A DNA stretch of 64,000 nt from Polytrichum commune (Eukaryota > Streptophyta > Polytrichopsida > Polytrichales > Polytrichaceae): positions 37,155,554 through 37,219,553 of the forward strand of contig OX485803.1 in NCBI GenBank assembly GCA_950295325.1. The letters are read 5' to 3'. Position 1 is the first letter of the stretch, and every line of letters starts with the position of its first letter. The translations under genes were made by a program, and so were the position numbers. Positions 47,901 to 58,025 of the stretch are shown piece by piece. The notes beneath the pieces were generated by a model. That model had not been told where the DNA came from. It ran no database searches and was given only the letters and a program-made list of their open reading frames with translations.

Positions 47901-49180
47901 TCACATCTATCATGTGAGTTTCAAAAAAGGTGACCTTTACAATGACATGCACCTTATTAATTTCACATGGTGTGAAATTTTGACAAAATTCAATGTCCCA
48001 CATTGAAAGGTTACATGCATCGCGGCTTCCTTTGCTTCATGCGGTTCGCCCTTTGCAAACCGCACCTTGGTGGGCTTGCCCGCTCTATGCGTCGACAAGC
48101 CCCAACCCCCTTATGAGCTTTGGGCTCATGAAAGAGTCCATTGCCTCTTTGTCAGCACATGAGACATTTCTCTCATTCATTGAGCCTCAAGGTACAAAAG
48201 ATTTGGCCTTGGCTTAAGGCTACTAGCCTTGGCCACAATGCCATCGTCTTAGATTCGGTCCTCGGCAACTTGGCTTGGCTTGGTCCGCAAAGCCAACTTT
48301 AAACATTTCGTCCGCGGAACAAATTGGTTTGGTGCCACAAAACCAATTTCTAATAATTTGTCCGCAAAACAAACATGTTTTGCCTTGGTAGCACAAAGCC
48401 ACCTTCCCACACTCCGTCCGCGGCACGAACATAAATTGCCTTGGTAGGACAAACCCACCTCCCAACATTCCGTCCGCGGCACAAGTATGATTTGCTTTGG
48501 AAGCATAAAGCCACCTTTCAACATTCCGTCCGCGGCACCAACATGTTTTGCCTAAGTAAAATGGACCAAACAATTTGCACTCATTTCTTTGGGACCTAAT
48601 TTGGCTAAAGCCACTTGTGGTGATGCGCCGCCAAACTTCTCTTTGGGACCATCGGCTTCAATGCTCTTGCAAATTTGATGGTCCCCACCATGTCCTCAAG
48701 AAGCCTTGGGGACTTAAACAAGGCATCCACCACCCGCTTTTAAAACCCCACCTAAAAGGATGCATTTCTTAGAAAGCTCGTCCGTTTTAGGTGTATCCTT
48801 CATTTGTGCGTTTGAATAGCGCACATAGGCCTTAAGAAGCCCCGGGTGCCTCATTAGCACCAAATTCATTCCAACATCAATACCTTCCAAGCATTTCGAA
48901 TTGGAATTTCAATCCAACATTAATGCCCTCCAAGGTTTTGGGTCCTTTCGGTATTCTAGGCCCCAAATGTTTTTTTGAGGTTTGAGGGAGCCTTTTTCAA
49001 AGCACTCCTCCATTTTTCTTACCGAATCCACCTTAGTGCCCACCATTGTCATTAGAACCAATGGTATGGTTAAATTCCATTTACACATGATCTTTGTTCC
49101 AATTTGAGCCTTACAACCTTTTGGAAAACCCGGGCTCACCATAATAACCCTCAGGTTTGATAGCCATGTCTCCCTCAAAG
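44915..49180 (-). pseudogene. gag-pol: C gag, protease, RT tail, RNase H, integrase, chromodomain remnants
   Basis: Nearly the same as B over 44114-46915 and 47230-48900. 56-bp repeats at 48249-48560; protease-region remnant 47728-48070; RT deletion join near 47600-47625. There are three ~229-bp repeats (GGGAT at 46936, 47156, 47385), and a poly-T interruption (46990-47000) in one unit. Integrase 45362-46103. The leader/gag start (48930-49200) is closer to A3 than to B. Confidence 0.88.
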
Positions 49181-49199
49181 TGCTAGCTCAAAATATTGG

Positions 49200-50193
49200 A
49201 ACCCTGCTCTGATACCAAGTGTCGCAACCCTTGCTAGCCCCCCTTGACAATCTTGCCAATTTTCAATTCTAGCAAAGGTTACGAGCGCTAACCATTCGCA
49301 TTCCGCCATGCTAATGATTAGCTCCTCCTACCCCGGACCTTATAGTTCATAGGAGGGAACCAACCCTCCTACTTTGCTTTCGGGACTCACCCCTTAATCG
49401 GTAACCCATTCCTAGATGTGGACTTCCATCCATGGAAGTCCAATCCCATGTTGATCATCGCATTGCCGGAGCAACACTACAACAACCCGAACCATACTAG
49501 GCAACTATGGCCTCACAATGGGCCAATGCCCATGGAGGCCTTGCCGTTCGGCCTCGGGTGGGTGAGGCCACACCACCTCACCCATATAAGCCTCTAGGAC
49601 TTCACGCGGGGCCCCTACCCCACCGTCAACCAACCTCTTGTCTCTCTACCAAGAGTTGGGGCCAAGTGGACATTTTCCCTTAGCTGCTGGGCCTAGAACC
49701 CACCCTGCAGCTTCAGACCATCATAACTTCCTTGTATGATGTCTGATCATAACCACCAACCACTCCATCTTCATCTACGTTTCACGTAGATGCCGATGGA
49801 CTCCTCACTTGCCCCATTCAGGCAAGTCTTGAGGAAGTTATGCCTGTTTGAACCTTGGCAGTCCCGGGAATCACTCCCAGGCACTGCTGTACCAGGGCGC
49901 TGTCCCGGGACAGCACCCCACTCAAATGGCCATAACTCCTAGCTCACCCCTCCGATTGAGGTGATCTTGAGCATTCTAGAATCACCACGCCATGAGCTAC
50001 GCATAGCTCATGGCCTCACCCTCATGCCTCCTAGTCTCCGTGGGTGGGAGGCGTTCCCAACGCCCGGGGCCCTCACCCACACTAGGATCATTTGGGCCCT
50101 CTCACCATCGGCGCCACAAGTCCCGGGTGTCACTCCGGGGTCCCCCTTGTGCCCATGGTGTTTCGGGCACTCCTCATGGAGAGGTGCGCGACA
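49200..50193 (-). repeat. C primer-binding site (49200-49217) and 5' LTR (49220-50193)
   Basis: The minus strand reads TGGTATCAGAGCAGGGTT 2 nt downstream of the LTR. Confidence 0.95.
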
Positions 50194-50309
50194 GTAGCGC
50201 CCTAAAGAAAACACAATGCCACACCAAGAGAGGATGGCAACTTGAGAATTGGTGTGCCCGACTATAAGTATAGTCGATGAGGGCATCGACTCCATTTGGT
50301 GGGGGTGAG

Positions 50310-51245
50310 TGTCGCGCACCTCTCCATGAGGAGTGCCCGCAACACCATGGGCACAAGGGGGACCCCGGAGTGACACCCGGGACTTGTGACGCCATTGGTG
50401 AGAGGGACCAAGTGATCCTAAGGTGGGTGAGGGCCCCGGGCGTTTAGAACGCCTCCCACCCACAAAGACTAGGAGTCATGAGGGTAAAGCCATAAGCTAT
50501 GAGTAGCTTATGGCGTCCCGATTCTAGAATGCTAAAGAACACCTCAATCTGAGGTGTGAGCTAGGAGATATGGCACTTTGAGTGGGATGCTGTCCCGGGA
50601 CAGCGCCCTGGAACAGCAGGGGCCTGGGAGTGGCTCCCGGGACTGCAAAGGTTTAAACAGGCATAACTTCCTCAATACTTGCCCGAATAGGGCAAGTGAG
50701 GTGTCCATAGGGATCTACGTGAAATGTAGATGACGATAGAGTGGTTGGTTGTTAGATTCAGAGACTGCACGTGGAAGTTATGAAGGTCTGAAGCTGCAGG
50801 GAGGCTTCTAGACCCAGCGGCTAAGGGAAAATGTCTACTTGGCCCCAACTCTTGGTAGAGAGACAAAAGGGATGTTGACGGTGGGGGAGGGGCCCCGCCA
50901 AAAGTCCTAGAGGCTTATATGGGTGAGGCGGCTTTGCCGACCGACCCCCCCCCGGAGCATACTTGGCAATGTGCTCCGGGTGGTTGTAGTGTTGTCCTAG
51001 CAACACTATGACCAAGTAGGGAGTGGACTTCCATGGATGGAAGTCCACCTTAGCGATGGGTTACCTACTAAGGGGAAAGAGTCCCGAATGCATGTGTAGG
51101 AGGGTTTGGTGACCAAATATGGGATTGAAGGTCCGCGGTTTTGGGAGCTAACCATGCGTGGGATGTGCAGGTTAGCGCTCGGGACACTTGCTAGAGTTGG
51201 AAAGCGATTGAGCTAAGTGGAGAAAAACTAGCAAGGGTCGCGACA
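50310..51245 (+). repeat. E 3' LTR
   Basis: 936 bp, preceded by the polypurine tract. It differs from the 5' LTR by CATAAG/CTTAAG, GACTGC/GACCGC and loss of 6 bp (CATGCGTGGG versus CATGCATGTGCGTGGG). Confidence 0.95.
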
Positions 51246-51250
51246 CCATA

Positions 51251-53070
51251 GGAACCTTGGGATCACCGCTGCCATAGATAATCCTAACTGCATTCCAATT
51301 GGCCTGTGCACTGTCCGCCATGAACCCTTTGAAGTTAACTTTAGCAATGCCATGTCTGAGCATAACTTCATTGAGCCCATGCTAAAGAAGGCTCTGCGCC
51401 ATGACATCCTCAGACTGCATATCACATACTGCAATAGTGATAACCCGGCAGTAGGCCGAGTCATAGACATGGCAAGCCATGGTTGTCCACCCCTTGACAC
51501 GCTTGACATGGTCAAACATGACCCAAGCATCCTGCAAATCACCGTGTGGTTGCATTCTCCTGACAAGGTCCACTCCAGATCCAGGGCCCACCTCGGACAT
51601 CTTGAACATGTAGACTTTCTCCAACAGCTTTCCTTGGCCTGGGAATTTGTTTTCTTGCACATAGGGCCAACTACTCTGACCTCTCAGTCCGGTGATGCTG
51701 TCAATGATCCCCCCTCGCCCAATGTGCTTGAAGGAAGTGACTGTGTTACGAGTACTCGGGGTGCTGAGGTGTTGGTACCTGTCCATGACAAACTTCATGG
51801 ACTCGAGGTCCATAACTTTATTGGGATCAGATCCCGTGCGTAGAAGATACTTGGCCAGGAACTCTTTACTTGCAGCCAATGCAATGGCAGAGTTGGTGGC
51901 GGTGGGAGTCCTCTCAACCTCTCTACCAATGAGATCATGAATCTCGACCTTAGACTCTCTACAGACACCATGCGAAACGGGGTGATGGTGAAGACCCATA
52001 TGGATGCATGCACGGGTCATGTCACCTTTGCCAAAAACATAGTACATCTTAGCTTGGCAAGTATCAAGACAGTAGGGTGGTGTCTTACAGACCTTACAAA
52101 CGAGAGTTGACCCAGCTGGGGGATCAGCATTTGCGGTGAAGGGTGAGGCGGTACAGCCTTCCCATTCGGTCTCATTGAAGTCAGTGGCTCGATTGGGGCG
52201 GTTGAGGTAATCACATGCCTCGTTATGACAACAGAGATGGCCAACACAATTGGAAAACCGGAAGGTCAAGCCGAGATCATTGGTAATGTTAGAAGTCTTT
52301 GTCCTACACCAAGCATGACCGTCGAAACGCTTGTCCATACCGAACATGAGTCTAGCATGGGAATGGGGAGCATCAGGTCCCAGAGGAGGGAACTCAAAGA
52401 TGACGTCGCCGTCAAAAACTGATGGGAGGAACTCAACCTTCTCATGCCTAACAGATTCATAATCAATACTCTTGAGGACGTTCTTGGACCCTGGTCGGGT
52501 TGCAAGCAACTTCAAGTGGTGGACAACATTAGGACGATCTATAGACACACCTGGGTGAACTGGGGGTCTGGAAGTAGATGGTTGACTTACAGCAGGCGAG
52601 TGTGGAATCCTGAGAGGATTGATGAAGGGCTGATCCTGCGATGGAGGTGGAGTAATGTCAGAGGCAGGTGGCACATCATCATTAGAGTCATCGCTGAGCA
52701 AGGTAACCTCTTCGATGCCGGGTTCCTTCTTGACCGTCGCCAGAAGAGGAGCCTGCGTGGTGGAGGTGAGGGATACGCCTGGTGTTAGCAACACAGTTGT
52801 GGTGGCCATATCGGACTCGGTGACGCCTATGGCCTTGTACTTTCCAGGGAGCAAGAACCAAACTCTAGCATCGTCAATGCGAAAGGACATCTGAAGGATA
52901 GTGTGACTCAAGTCACCGGTGTCATTAAAGACCTCTTCCTCGATATGAATTGATTATGGGTTGAGACTAAACCTCAAACTAAGGAACGACTCTGCGACTT
53001 TGGCTAGACCATCATCTCCTAGAGGGATCATAAGGGGGATGGAATGGTGCAGTGCTCGGATGGTGGCCAT
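51251..53070 (-). pseudogene. Gene 1, N-terminal and DDE-core segment
   Basis: ATG at 53070 (MATIRALHHSIP), then an in-frame TAA at codon 39 (52954-52956) and TAG at codon 563 (51382-51384); the frame is otherwise open for ~606 codons. The N-terminal ~200 residues are acidic and Ser/Thr/Pro-rich. A Cys/His cluster (CCHNEACDYLN, CKVCKTPPYCLDTC, CIHMGLHHHPVS) looks like a zinc-binding DNA-binding domain. The DDE core follows: WVMFDHVKR, HVYDSAYCRVITIAVCDM and FMADSAQANWNAVR, where the aspartates are candidate catalytic residues. Cut by E at codon ~607. Confidence 0.78.
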
Positions 53071-53494
53071 TGTAGGAGGAATGTAAATGCGAGTTCACAA
53101 AAGGGAGTGGCCAAATGGGCAATGGACTTAAGTTGAGCAGACAGTGGGGCTGTGTATGTAGTGATGTGATTAGCAGGCGATGGCAAGAGGGAATCTGTGA
53201 AAGACGGCGGAGACTTGGATTAGTAGTGGAATAATAAGCCCACTCATGATAGCAACATGATTAAGAACTGAAAATGCAATGCAACAATTACTTAAGTTAG
53301 ACATGATCATATGCCAATCCAATGTAGATATATTAAGAACAAACATGAGGCTGAATGCCGAGTGCTGTAATAATAAATACACCAGAGACCACGTGAACCA
53401 TTTAGTGGATGTAAGGGACATTAAAATAGATATTGGCAAATAAGGCCATGAGAATGCAGTAATAAATTCAAACAAATAGAATGCCACATTGTGA
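53071..53494. other. Spacer between gene 1 and the small gene
   Basis: AT-rich. A 130-codon open frame on the minus strand (53170-53562) is hydrophobic and overlaps the small gene in another frame; I take it as chance. Presumably the 5' region of gene 1. Confidence 0.5.
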
Positions 53495-54488
53495 TTAACG
53501 ACGAAGACGCTTATGGGGACCTTTGCCATTTTTGTCACCGTCATGTTTATGACAATGGTCAATCCCTAAATTATGAACTGCACTGCATCCTGCGCAACTG
53601 AGTCCCTGACCTTTGGAACGTGAAGCACTCTTTGATAGAGATCTAGAGTAAGTTCCCGGTTTAATAACCGCTACTCTGGAATAGGCATGATTCTGGAAAG
53701 TAGACTTGTGTCACGGGTAGGTCACTTAGTGCATTTTAAAAACGACGTGCGGCATAATATAGAGAGGATTAAAATCATTTGAAATAAAAATTATAAAGGA
53801 ATTCCAAATAATGAAGGGGCCATTAAATGTAGACAATCCCATTATAAGTAAGTTAGTGGACATAAAATGTGGGCCATTATTTTTTTGTAAAATTAATATA
53901 GGGGTCGAAGATAAGGATCCTAGAAGGTATGTTTAGTATGTTTGCTATGGTCTCCTATGTGTTTTCTTCATAACTTTGTTTGCAATGATATTACTGTTTG
54001 CACCCTTCTTTGTTTCCATGGTTTCCCTTAACACTCGTCAATGCGTTAGGAAGTAGATTAGCTTTTATTACTTAAAAGGAATATAGAGTACAAAAAATTA
54101 CAGTGACTTGGACAATATAAGTAATGGAAGGGTGCAAACAAATGGGCCATTTTTGAAATTTAAGTAATTATAGGGAGGCTTTAATTCAGCCCTTGAAGGT
54201 AAATAGCCCCAAAACAAAAAACCCCCAGCCGCACATGGTGCACAAAAATGCCTTTGAGTGACCTACCCGTGACTTGTGTTCTATCATATTTGCATCATCC
54301 GCCTGCAAAGACGGTGTCCGTGGATGTGGAGTGTGATCTGCGACCGCCGGAGTAAGTGAGCAGTCAGCGGGGTTGGCAGTCTTCATGTTGTTGACGACTG
54401 CAGAAGCATCCATGGACAATGTGGTGTGGATTTGCGATGAACTAAGAGCATCTGAAGGAGCAAGGATTGGGAGACCACCAGTATCCAT
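53495..54488 (-). pseudogene. Small Cys/His-rich protein gene split by a TIR element
   Basis: ATG at 54488, stop at 53495-53497. Removing the element at 53711-54272 plus one TSD copy joins ...DDANMIEHK to STFQNHAYSRV... in frame and gives 141 codons plus stop. The N-terminal half is Ser/Thr/Pro/Asp-rich and low-complexity. The C-terminal half is basic and holds CAGCSAVHNLGIDHCHKH, a CxxC...CxH pattern that could bind zinc; DHCH faintly recalls endonuclease VII/HNH fingers, but the resemblance is too short to name. It lies on the same strand as gene 1, 425 bp upstream of its ATG. I do not recognise the family. Confidence 0.55.
53705..54278. mobile_element. 562-bp MITE-like element with ~45-bp inverted ends
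   Basis: The ends are inverted copies: TCACGGGTAGGTCACT is exact on both sides (53711-53726; complement of 54257-54272), then imperfect to GTGCGGC (~45 bp in). TSD CTTGTG at 53705-53710 and 54273-54278. The interior is AT-rich without coding capacity, with GGGCCATT three times. A 6-bp TSD (7 if a shared A is counted) does not decide a superfamily. Non-autonomous. Confidence 0.8.
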
Positions 54489-54860
54489 TGGAGAAGAATA
54501 TGATGAGATGACAGGAAGGAATGGGTACAAGTAATCGGGTATTATATACAAGAAGGGTAGACACTAATACCCGAATATTTGACAACCTGGTAGATGAATA
54601 AATAGTCAATATTTATTCATGTAACTTGTGGACAACATGTTTCATGTAGGATTAGAATGTACTACAATAATAGTAATTACTTTATCACCACCATATAGCT
54701 GACACCGATTAGGTAGATTAGACAATAGCGGCGCCGTTTGTAGCATTTTAATGCAGTGTGTATAAACCGAGGAATAATTAAAGAAACTGCAGGTTAATTA
54801 TCTAAATCCAAGATAATAGGAACATAATCATGGTGCCTAGATGCTTCAGTATGGTTAGAG
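54489..54860. promoter_or_regulatory. Intergenic region between divergent small gene and gene 2
   Basis: ~370 bp, AT-rich, between two ATGs pointing away from each other, so it should hold both promoters. A perfect 10-bp inverted repeat with 7-nt loop (ATGAATAAAT/ATTTATTCAT) sits at 54594-54620. No clear TATA box can be assigned. Confidence 0.5.
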
Positions 54861-55139
54861 ATGAACACTCGGTCGAAAGTGAGAGCAGAACGAGAAGTGA
54901 GGAGGACTATTGAGAAACAGAAGCGCATTGAGAGAAAGGAGCGGTTTGCAACTAGAGATAACGTAGTGACCCCGTACAAATTGAGGTCAACTATGGGAAG
55001 AAAAGGGGATAATTCAACAAAGGCTACGCACAGTCGTTCAAAGCGAAATGTTGAGTCATTTGAAAAGGCGGAGGTTGCTCCCATTAGGTTATTCTCATTA
55101 GGAGAGGAAGACACCTCTGTGGAAAATGAAGGAATTCAG
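54861..55139 (+). CDS. Gene 2 first exon
   Basis: ATG 54861, 93 codons, donor CAG|GTATGC. Strongly basic with an Arg/Lys/Glu helix (RAEREVRRTIEKQKRIERK), then Ser/Lys-rich; nuclear-protein-like. The next exon is unclear: a segment at 55219-55255 (SEEDNFVDKGGSE) and another at 55431-55490 (TELQTGAASSASRSDNIEQQ) look coding, but phases do not all fit. Confidence 0.5.
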
Positions 55140-55624
55140 GTATGCTCTTGTTACATTACATTCAGTTTGAATTTAGGGTGTAATTCTTCTAGCTCCAATC
55201 GTTATATTTCTAGCATCAGAGGAAGACAACTTTGTTGACAAAGGGGGCAGTGAGGTGATGATTATCTTCATCCATAATGATATAATTTTATGAGCAATTT
55301 TAATGTTAACGACCCATTAACTTACGTTGTAGAATGGGCAATGATATCGGCTCAATTATGGTTATTTTTTATTTGGTGTTCGAATGTAACATCGAAGTGG
55401 CCTCGGCATCTGGAACAGGTAATGACTCAGACTGAGCTTCAAACGGGGGCAGCTTCGAGTGCCTCAAGATCAGACAATATTGAGCAACAAGTTTGTTAAG
55501 AATGTTCTCAATTGGTGACTTTTAGGGTGTTGGGTTTAGGGTAATATGTCTTTCCAAAGCCAACACTTTTCTAGGCCAACCTCGGAGAAAGTGACCAAAG
55601 GACATATCCACTAAACCTCTGAGG

Positions 55625-55741
55625 ATTGGAGATTTCGAGCAGGATGCTGAGTTAAGGGGAGGAAAGGAGAATCGCGACGCTGATGTTGTAGATCTGTTGG
55701 AAGGCAGTATGGATAATGAGGAGAGGCAGTTCGGGGAAGAG
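55625..55741 (+). CDS. Gene 2 acidic exon
   Basis: Codes for an acidic segment (GDFEQDAELRGGKENRDA ... EERQFGEE) ending at donor GAG|GTAGGC in phase 0, matching the phase-0 acceptor at 56597. The left splice site is uncertain. Confidence 0.45.
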
Positions 55742-56596
55742 GTAGGCATTCGACCACAGAACTCGAATGTGTGAATCTGGTATGCGCTGGAGGATTCAAG
55801 CTCGAAGGTCTGGATTTGAGGTATCGGAATCTAGTATAGAGTGTGAGGGCGAGGGTTGGCGAGGCTTGAGGGATGATTGGAAATTTGCTGGATTTGTTGG
55901 TATCGGAATCTAGTTGGCTGGTATCTAGATTTCTGGTATCTAGAGGGCGAGGGCGAGGGCGAGGTTGGTGAGGTTGGATGATTTGAAGGACAGATTGAGG
56001 GGATAGGGTATTGGGTTTTCTGGTAGTCAGTTGGGTTGATGTTGGTTTGCTGCTGGTCCTAAGGAATCCATAAATTGAAGGGGCTGGTTTGCGAATTGTC
56101 TGAACATATGTTAGTTTAATTTGTTTTAGTTTGGTTGTTTGTGGTTAGTGTTAAAGGTCATAAACATAGTCGAAGTAGGTATAGCTACCTCTGAATTTGT
56201 GTTTCGGGCCCGAAACAGAGAATGGGAGGGTCTGGTTTGTGAAATTGTATTGGATAAGGCATTAAGAGGATGAGTTGAGCTTGTATTGATGGTCTGAATT
56301 TAAATTAGATTTATTAGTTTTGAGTTTAATATGAATATTCCTGGTTAGTAAGTAGGATCAAACACTAAGTTAGTTCTGAATTTGATGTGATAGGGTAGTA
56401 GATTCATTCTGTTGTAGTTCTGTATTAGTGTCCCGAAACATTTGTTAGTTTGGTTCATTTTAGTTCAACTCTTATTAGTTTAGTTTTAATGTTTCTGGTT
56501 TTGGGTTAGGATCAACACTTGGTTCAAGTAGGTAGATTTTATATTGCATTTGTGATTCTTACTTTCTTTGAAATTGTATTGTCTCTGGGAGTGCAG
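55742..56596 (+). other. Gene 2 intron with TTAGTT-type repeats and a 16-bp palindrome
   Basis: Rich in GGTATC..ATCTAG and GGGCGAGGGCGAGG short repeats (55840-55970) and in GTTAGTTTGGTT/TTCTGAATTTG motifs. GTTTCGGGCCCGAAAC at 56204-56219 is a perfect palindrome. The same motif cluster occurs in the last intron (63573-64000). Confidence 0.55.
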
Positions 56597-57049
56597 CCAG
56601 ATATGGAAATCCTAGAGGACGTGCCTGAGGGGCAAGAGGAGATTCTTGGGGATGATGCTGAATTTGTGGGTGATGAGGATGAGATTCGGATACGGCAGAA
56701 ACTTAATTCAGTGTTCACGATCACAAGCTTGCGATTCCAACCCATCAGCTCCTCGCGATTTAGTATTCCTTTGTGCAGAATGCTAGCAATGCCAATGGTA
56801 AGGCCAACTCTCACATCCGATCTTGCTAAGCTCGAGCAAGAGTTTGTTCACGGATACAGGGAAGGTGCTTCAGTCTTTTATGTCTCAACCACCAATGAAG
56901 ACGGTAAGACACAGGAAGTGCTAGAAGTTGATAGAGCTTCTTGGGGTCCTATTTGGAACTCCAAAAACGATGCCTTCAACACATTTCTCCTATTCGATCC
57001 ACATTTGGCCCACTTAACAAATATGATGTTTCTTGTGTGCGACGGAAAT
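56597..57049 (+). CDS. Gene 2 exon ending in the DGN of DGNHR (cut by D)
   Basis: Acceptor GGGAGTGCAG|CC, phase 0; reads PDMEILEDVPEGQEEILGDD, an acidic stretch, then a globular segment (AKLEQEFVHGYREGASVFYV, WGPIWNSKNDAFNTFL). It ends ...VCDGN at the D insertion (TSD GAAAT 57045-57049). After D the frame continues HRRQAWLNHIDRLHRNED. Confidence 0.6.
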
Positions 57050-58025
57050 TGTCGCAACCCTTGCTAGCCCCCCCTTGACCATCTTGCCAATTTTCAATTC
57101 TAGCAAAGGTTACGAGTCGCTAACCCTTCACATACCGCCATGCTAATGGTTAGCTCCTCTAACCCCGGACCATTAGTTCATAGGAGGGGAACCAACCCTC
57201 CTACTTTGATTTAGGGACTCACCCCTTTAATCGGTAACCACTCCTTAGATGTGGACTTCCATCCATGGAAGTCCAATCTTATGTTGATCATCGCGTTGCC
57301 GGAGCAACACTACAACAACCCGAAGCATACTAGGCAACTATGGCCTCACAATGGGCCAAAGCCCATGGAGGCCGTGCCGTTCTGCCTCGGGTGGGTGAGG
57401 CCACACCACCTCACCCATATAAGCCTCTAGGACTCTACGCGGGGCCCCTACCCCACCGTCAACCAACCTCTTGTCTCTCTACCAAGAGTTGGGGCCAAGT
57501 GGACATTTTCCTTTAGCGGCTGGGCCTAGAAGCCCCCAGCAGCTTCAGACCATCATAACTTCTTTGTATGATGTCTGATTCCAGCAACCAACCACTCCAT
57601 CTTCATCTACGCTTGACGTAGATGCCGATGGACTCCTCACTTGCCCCATTCGGGCAAGTATTGAGGAATTTATGCCTGTTTGAACCTTGGCAGTCCCGGG
57701 AATCACTCCCAGGCACTGCTGTACCAGGGCGCTGTCCCGGGACAGCGCCCCACTCAAATGGCCATAACTCCTAGCTCACACCTCCGATTGAGGTGTTCTT
57801 GAGCATTCTAGAATCACCACGCCATGAGCTACGCATAGCTCATGGCCTTACCCTAGTGCCTCCTAGTCTCCGTGGGTGGGAGGCGTTCCCAACGCCCGGG
57901 GCCCTCACCCACACTAGGATCACTTGGGCCCTCTCACCAACGGCGCCACAAGTCCCGGGTGTCACTCCGGGGTCCCCCTTGTGCCCATGGTGTTTCGGGC
58001 ACTCCTCATGGAGAGGTGCGCGACA
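57050..58025 (-). repeat. D 3' LTR
   Basis: 976 bp, followed by the polypurine tract (58026-58037, minus strand). The outer cloverleaf stem is decayed (CATAACTTCTTT versus GGAATTTATG). Confidence 0.93.

Larger units (their letters stand above)
43135..50198 (-). mobile_element. Element C: RT-less gypsy element (minus) nested in E 3' UTR
   Basis: TSD GTAGC (43135-43139, 50194-50198). 974-bp LTRs at 43140-44113 and 49220-50193 with no difference that I could find. PBS minus 49200-49217; polypurine tract 44114-44125. Total 7054 bp, ~225 bp longer than B because of one extra ~229-bp repeat unit. Probably the youngest insertion in the window. Confidence 0.95.
29952..51250 (+). mobile_element. Element E: near-complete gypsy chromovirus (plus), host to B and C
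   Basis: TSD CCATA (29952-29956, 51246-51250) in a gene 1 exon, antisense to that gene. LTRs 29957-30898 (942 bp) and 50310-51245 (936 bp) differ by about two substitutions and a 6-bp gap. Without B and C it is ~7.4 kb: LTR, PBS, gag-protease, RT, RNase H, integrase, chromodomain, 3' UTR, polypurine tract, LTR. The only coding faults seen are one frameshift near 32800 and the B insertion. It is the only copy here with a complete set of enzyme domains. Confidence 0.95.
21063..53070 (-). pseudogene. Gene 1: MULE-like DDE transposase with SWIM zinc finger, split by A3 and E
   Basis: Coding pieces 53070-51251, 29956-29677, 29520-28524 and 21475-21063 join in one frame once both retrotransposons (one TSD copy each) and one 156-bp GT-AG intron are removed, giving 1169 codons. 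Order: N-terminal region; Cys/His-rich region with CIHMGLHHHPVS resembling the FLYWCH/WRKY-GCM1 fingers of MULE transposases (~residues 250-350); DDE-like core with MADSAQANW and the C..HW pattern of MULEs; long hydrophilic region; C-terminal SWIM finger (CTC...CKH). Start ATG at 53070 is the first in frame. Two in-frame stops (TAA 52954-52956; TAG 51382-51384) make it a pseudogene independently of the insertions. Alternative: a domesticated SWIM protein rather than an active transposase. Confidence 0.75.

Noticed and set aside
51352-51843. 163-codon plus-strand open frame
   Set aside because: Antisense to the DDE core of gene 1; no independent support.
53170-53562. Minus-strand hydrophobic 130-codon frame (possible membrane protein)
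   Set aside because: AT-rich sequence easily gives hydrophobic frames; it overlaps the 3' part of the small gene in another frame and has no ATG context or homologue that I know.
53711-54272. The MITE acting as a spliced intron in the small gene
   Set aside because: A GTAGGT donor exists at its minus-strand start, but no downstream AG joins in a frame that stays open (the TTCCAG site leads to a stop).
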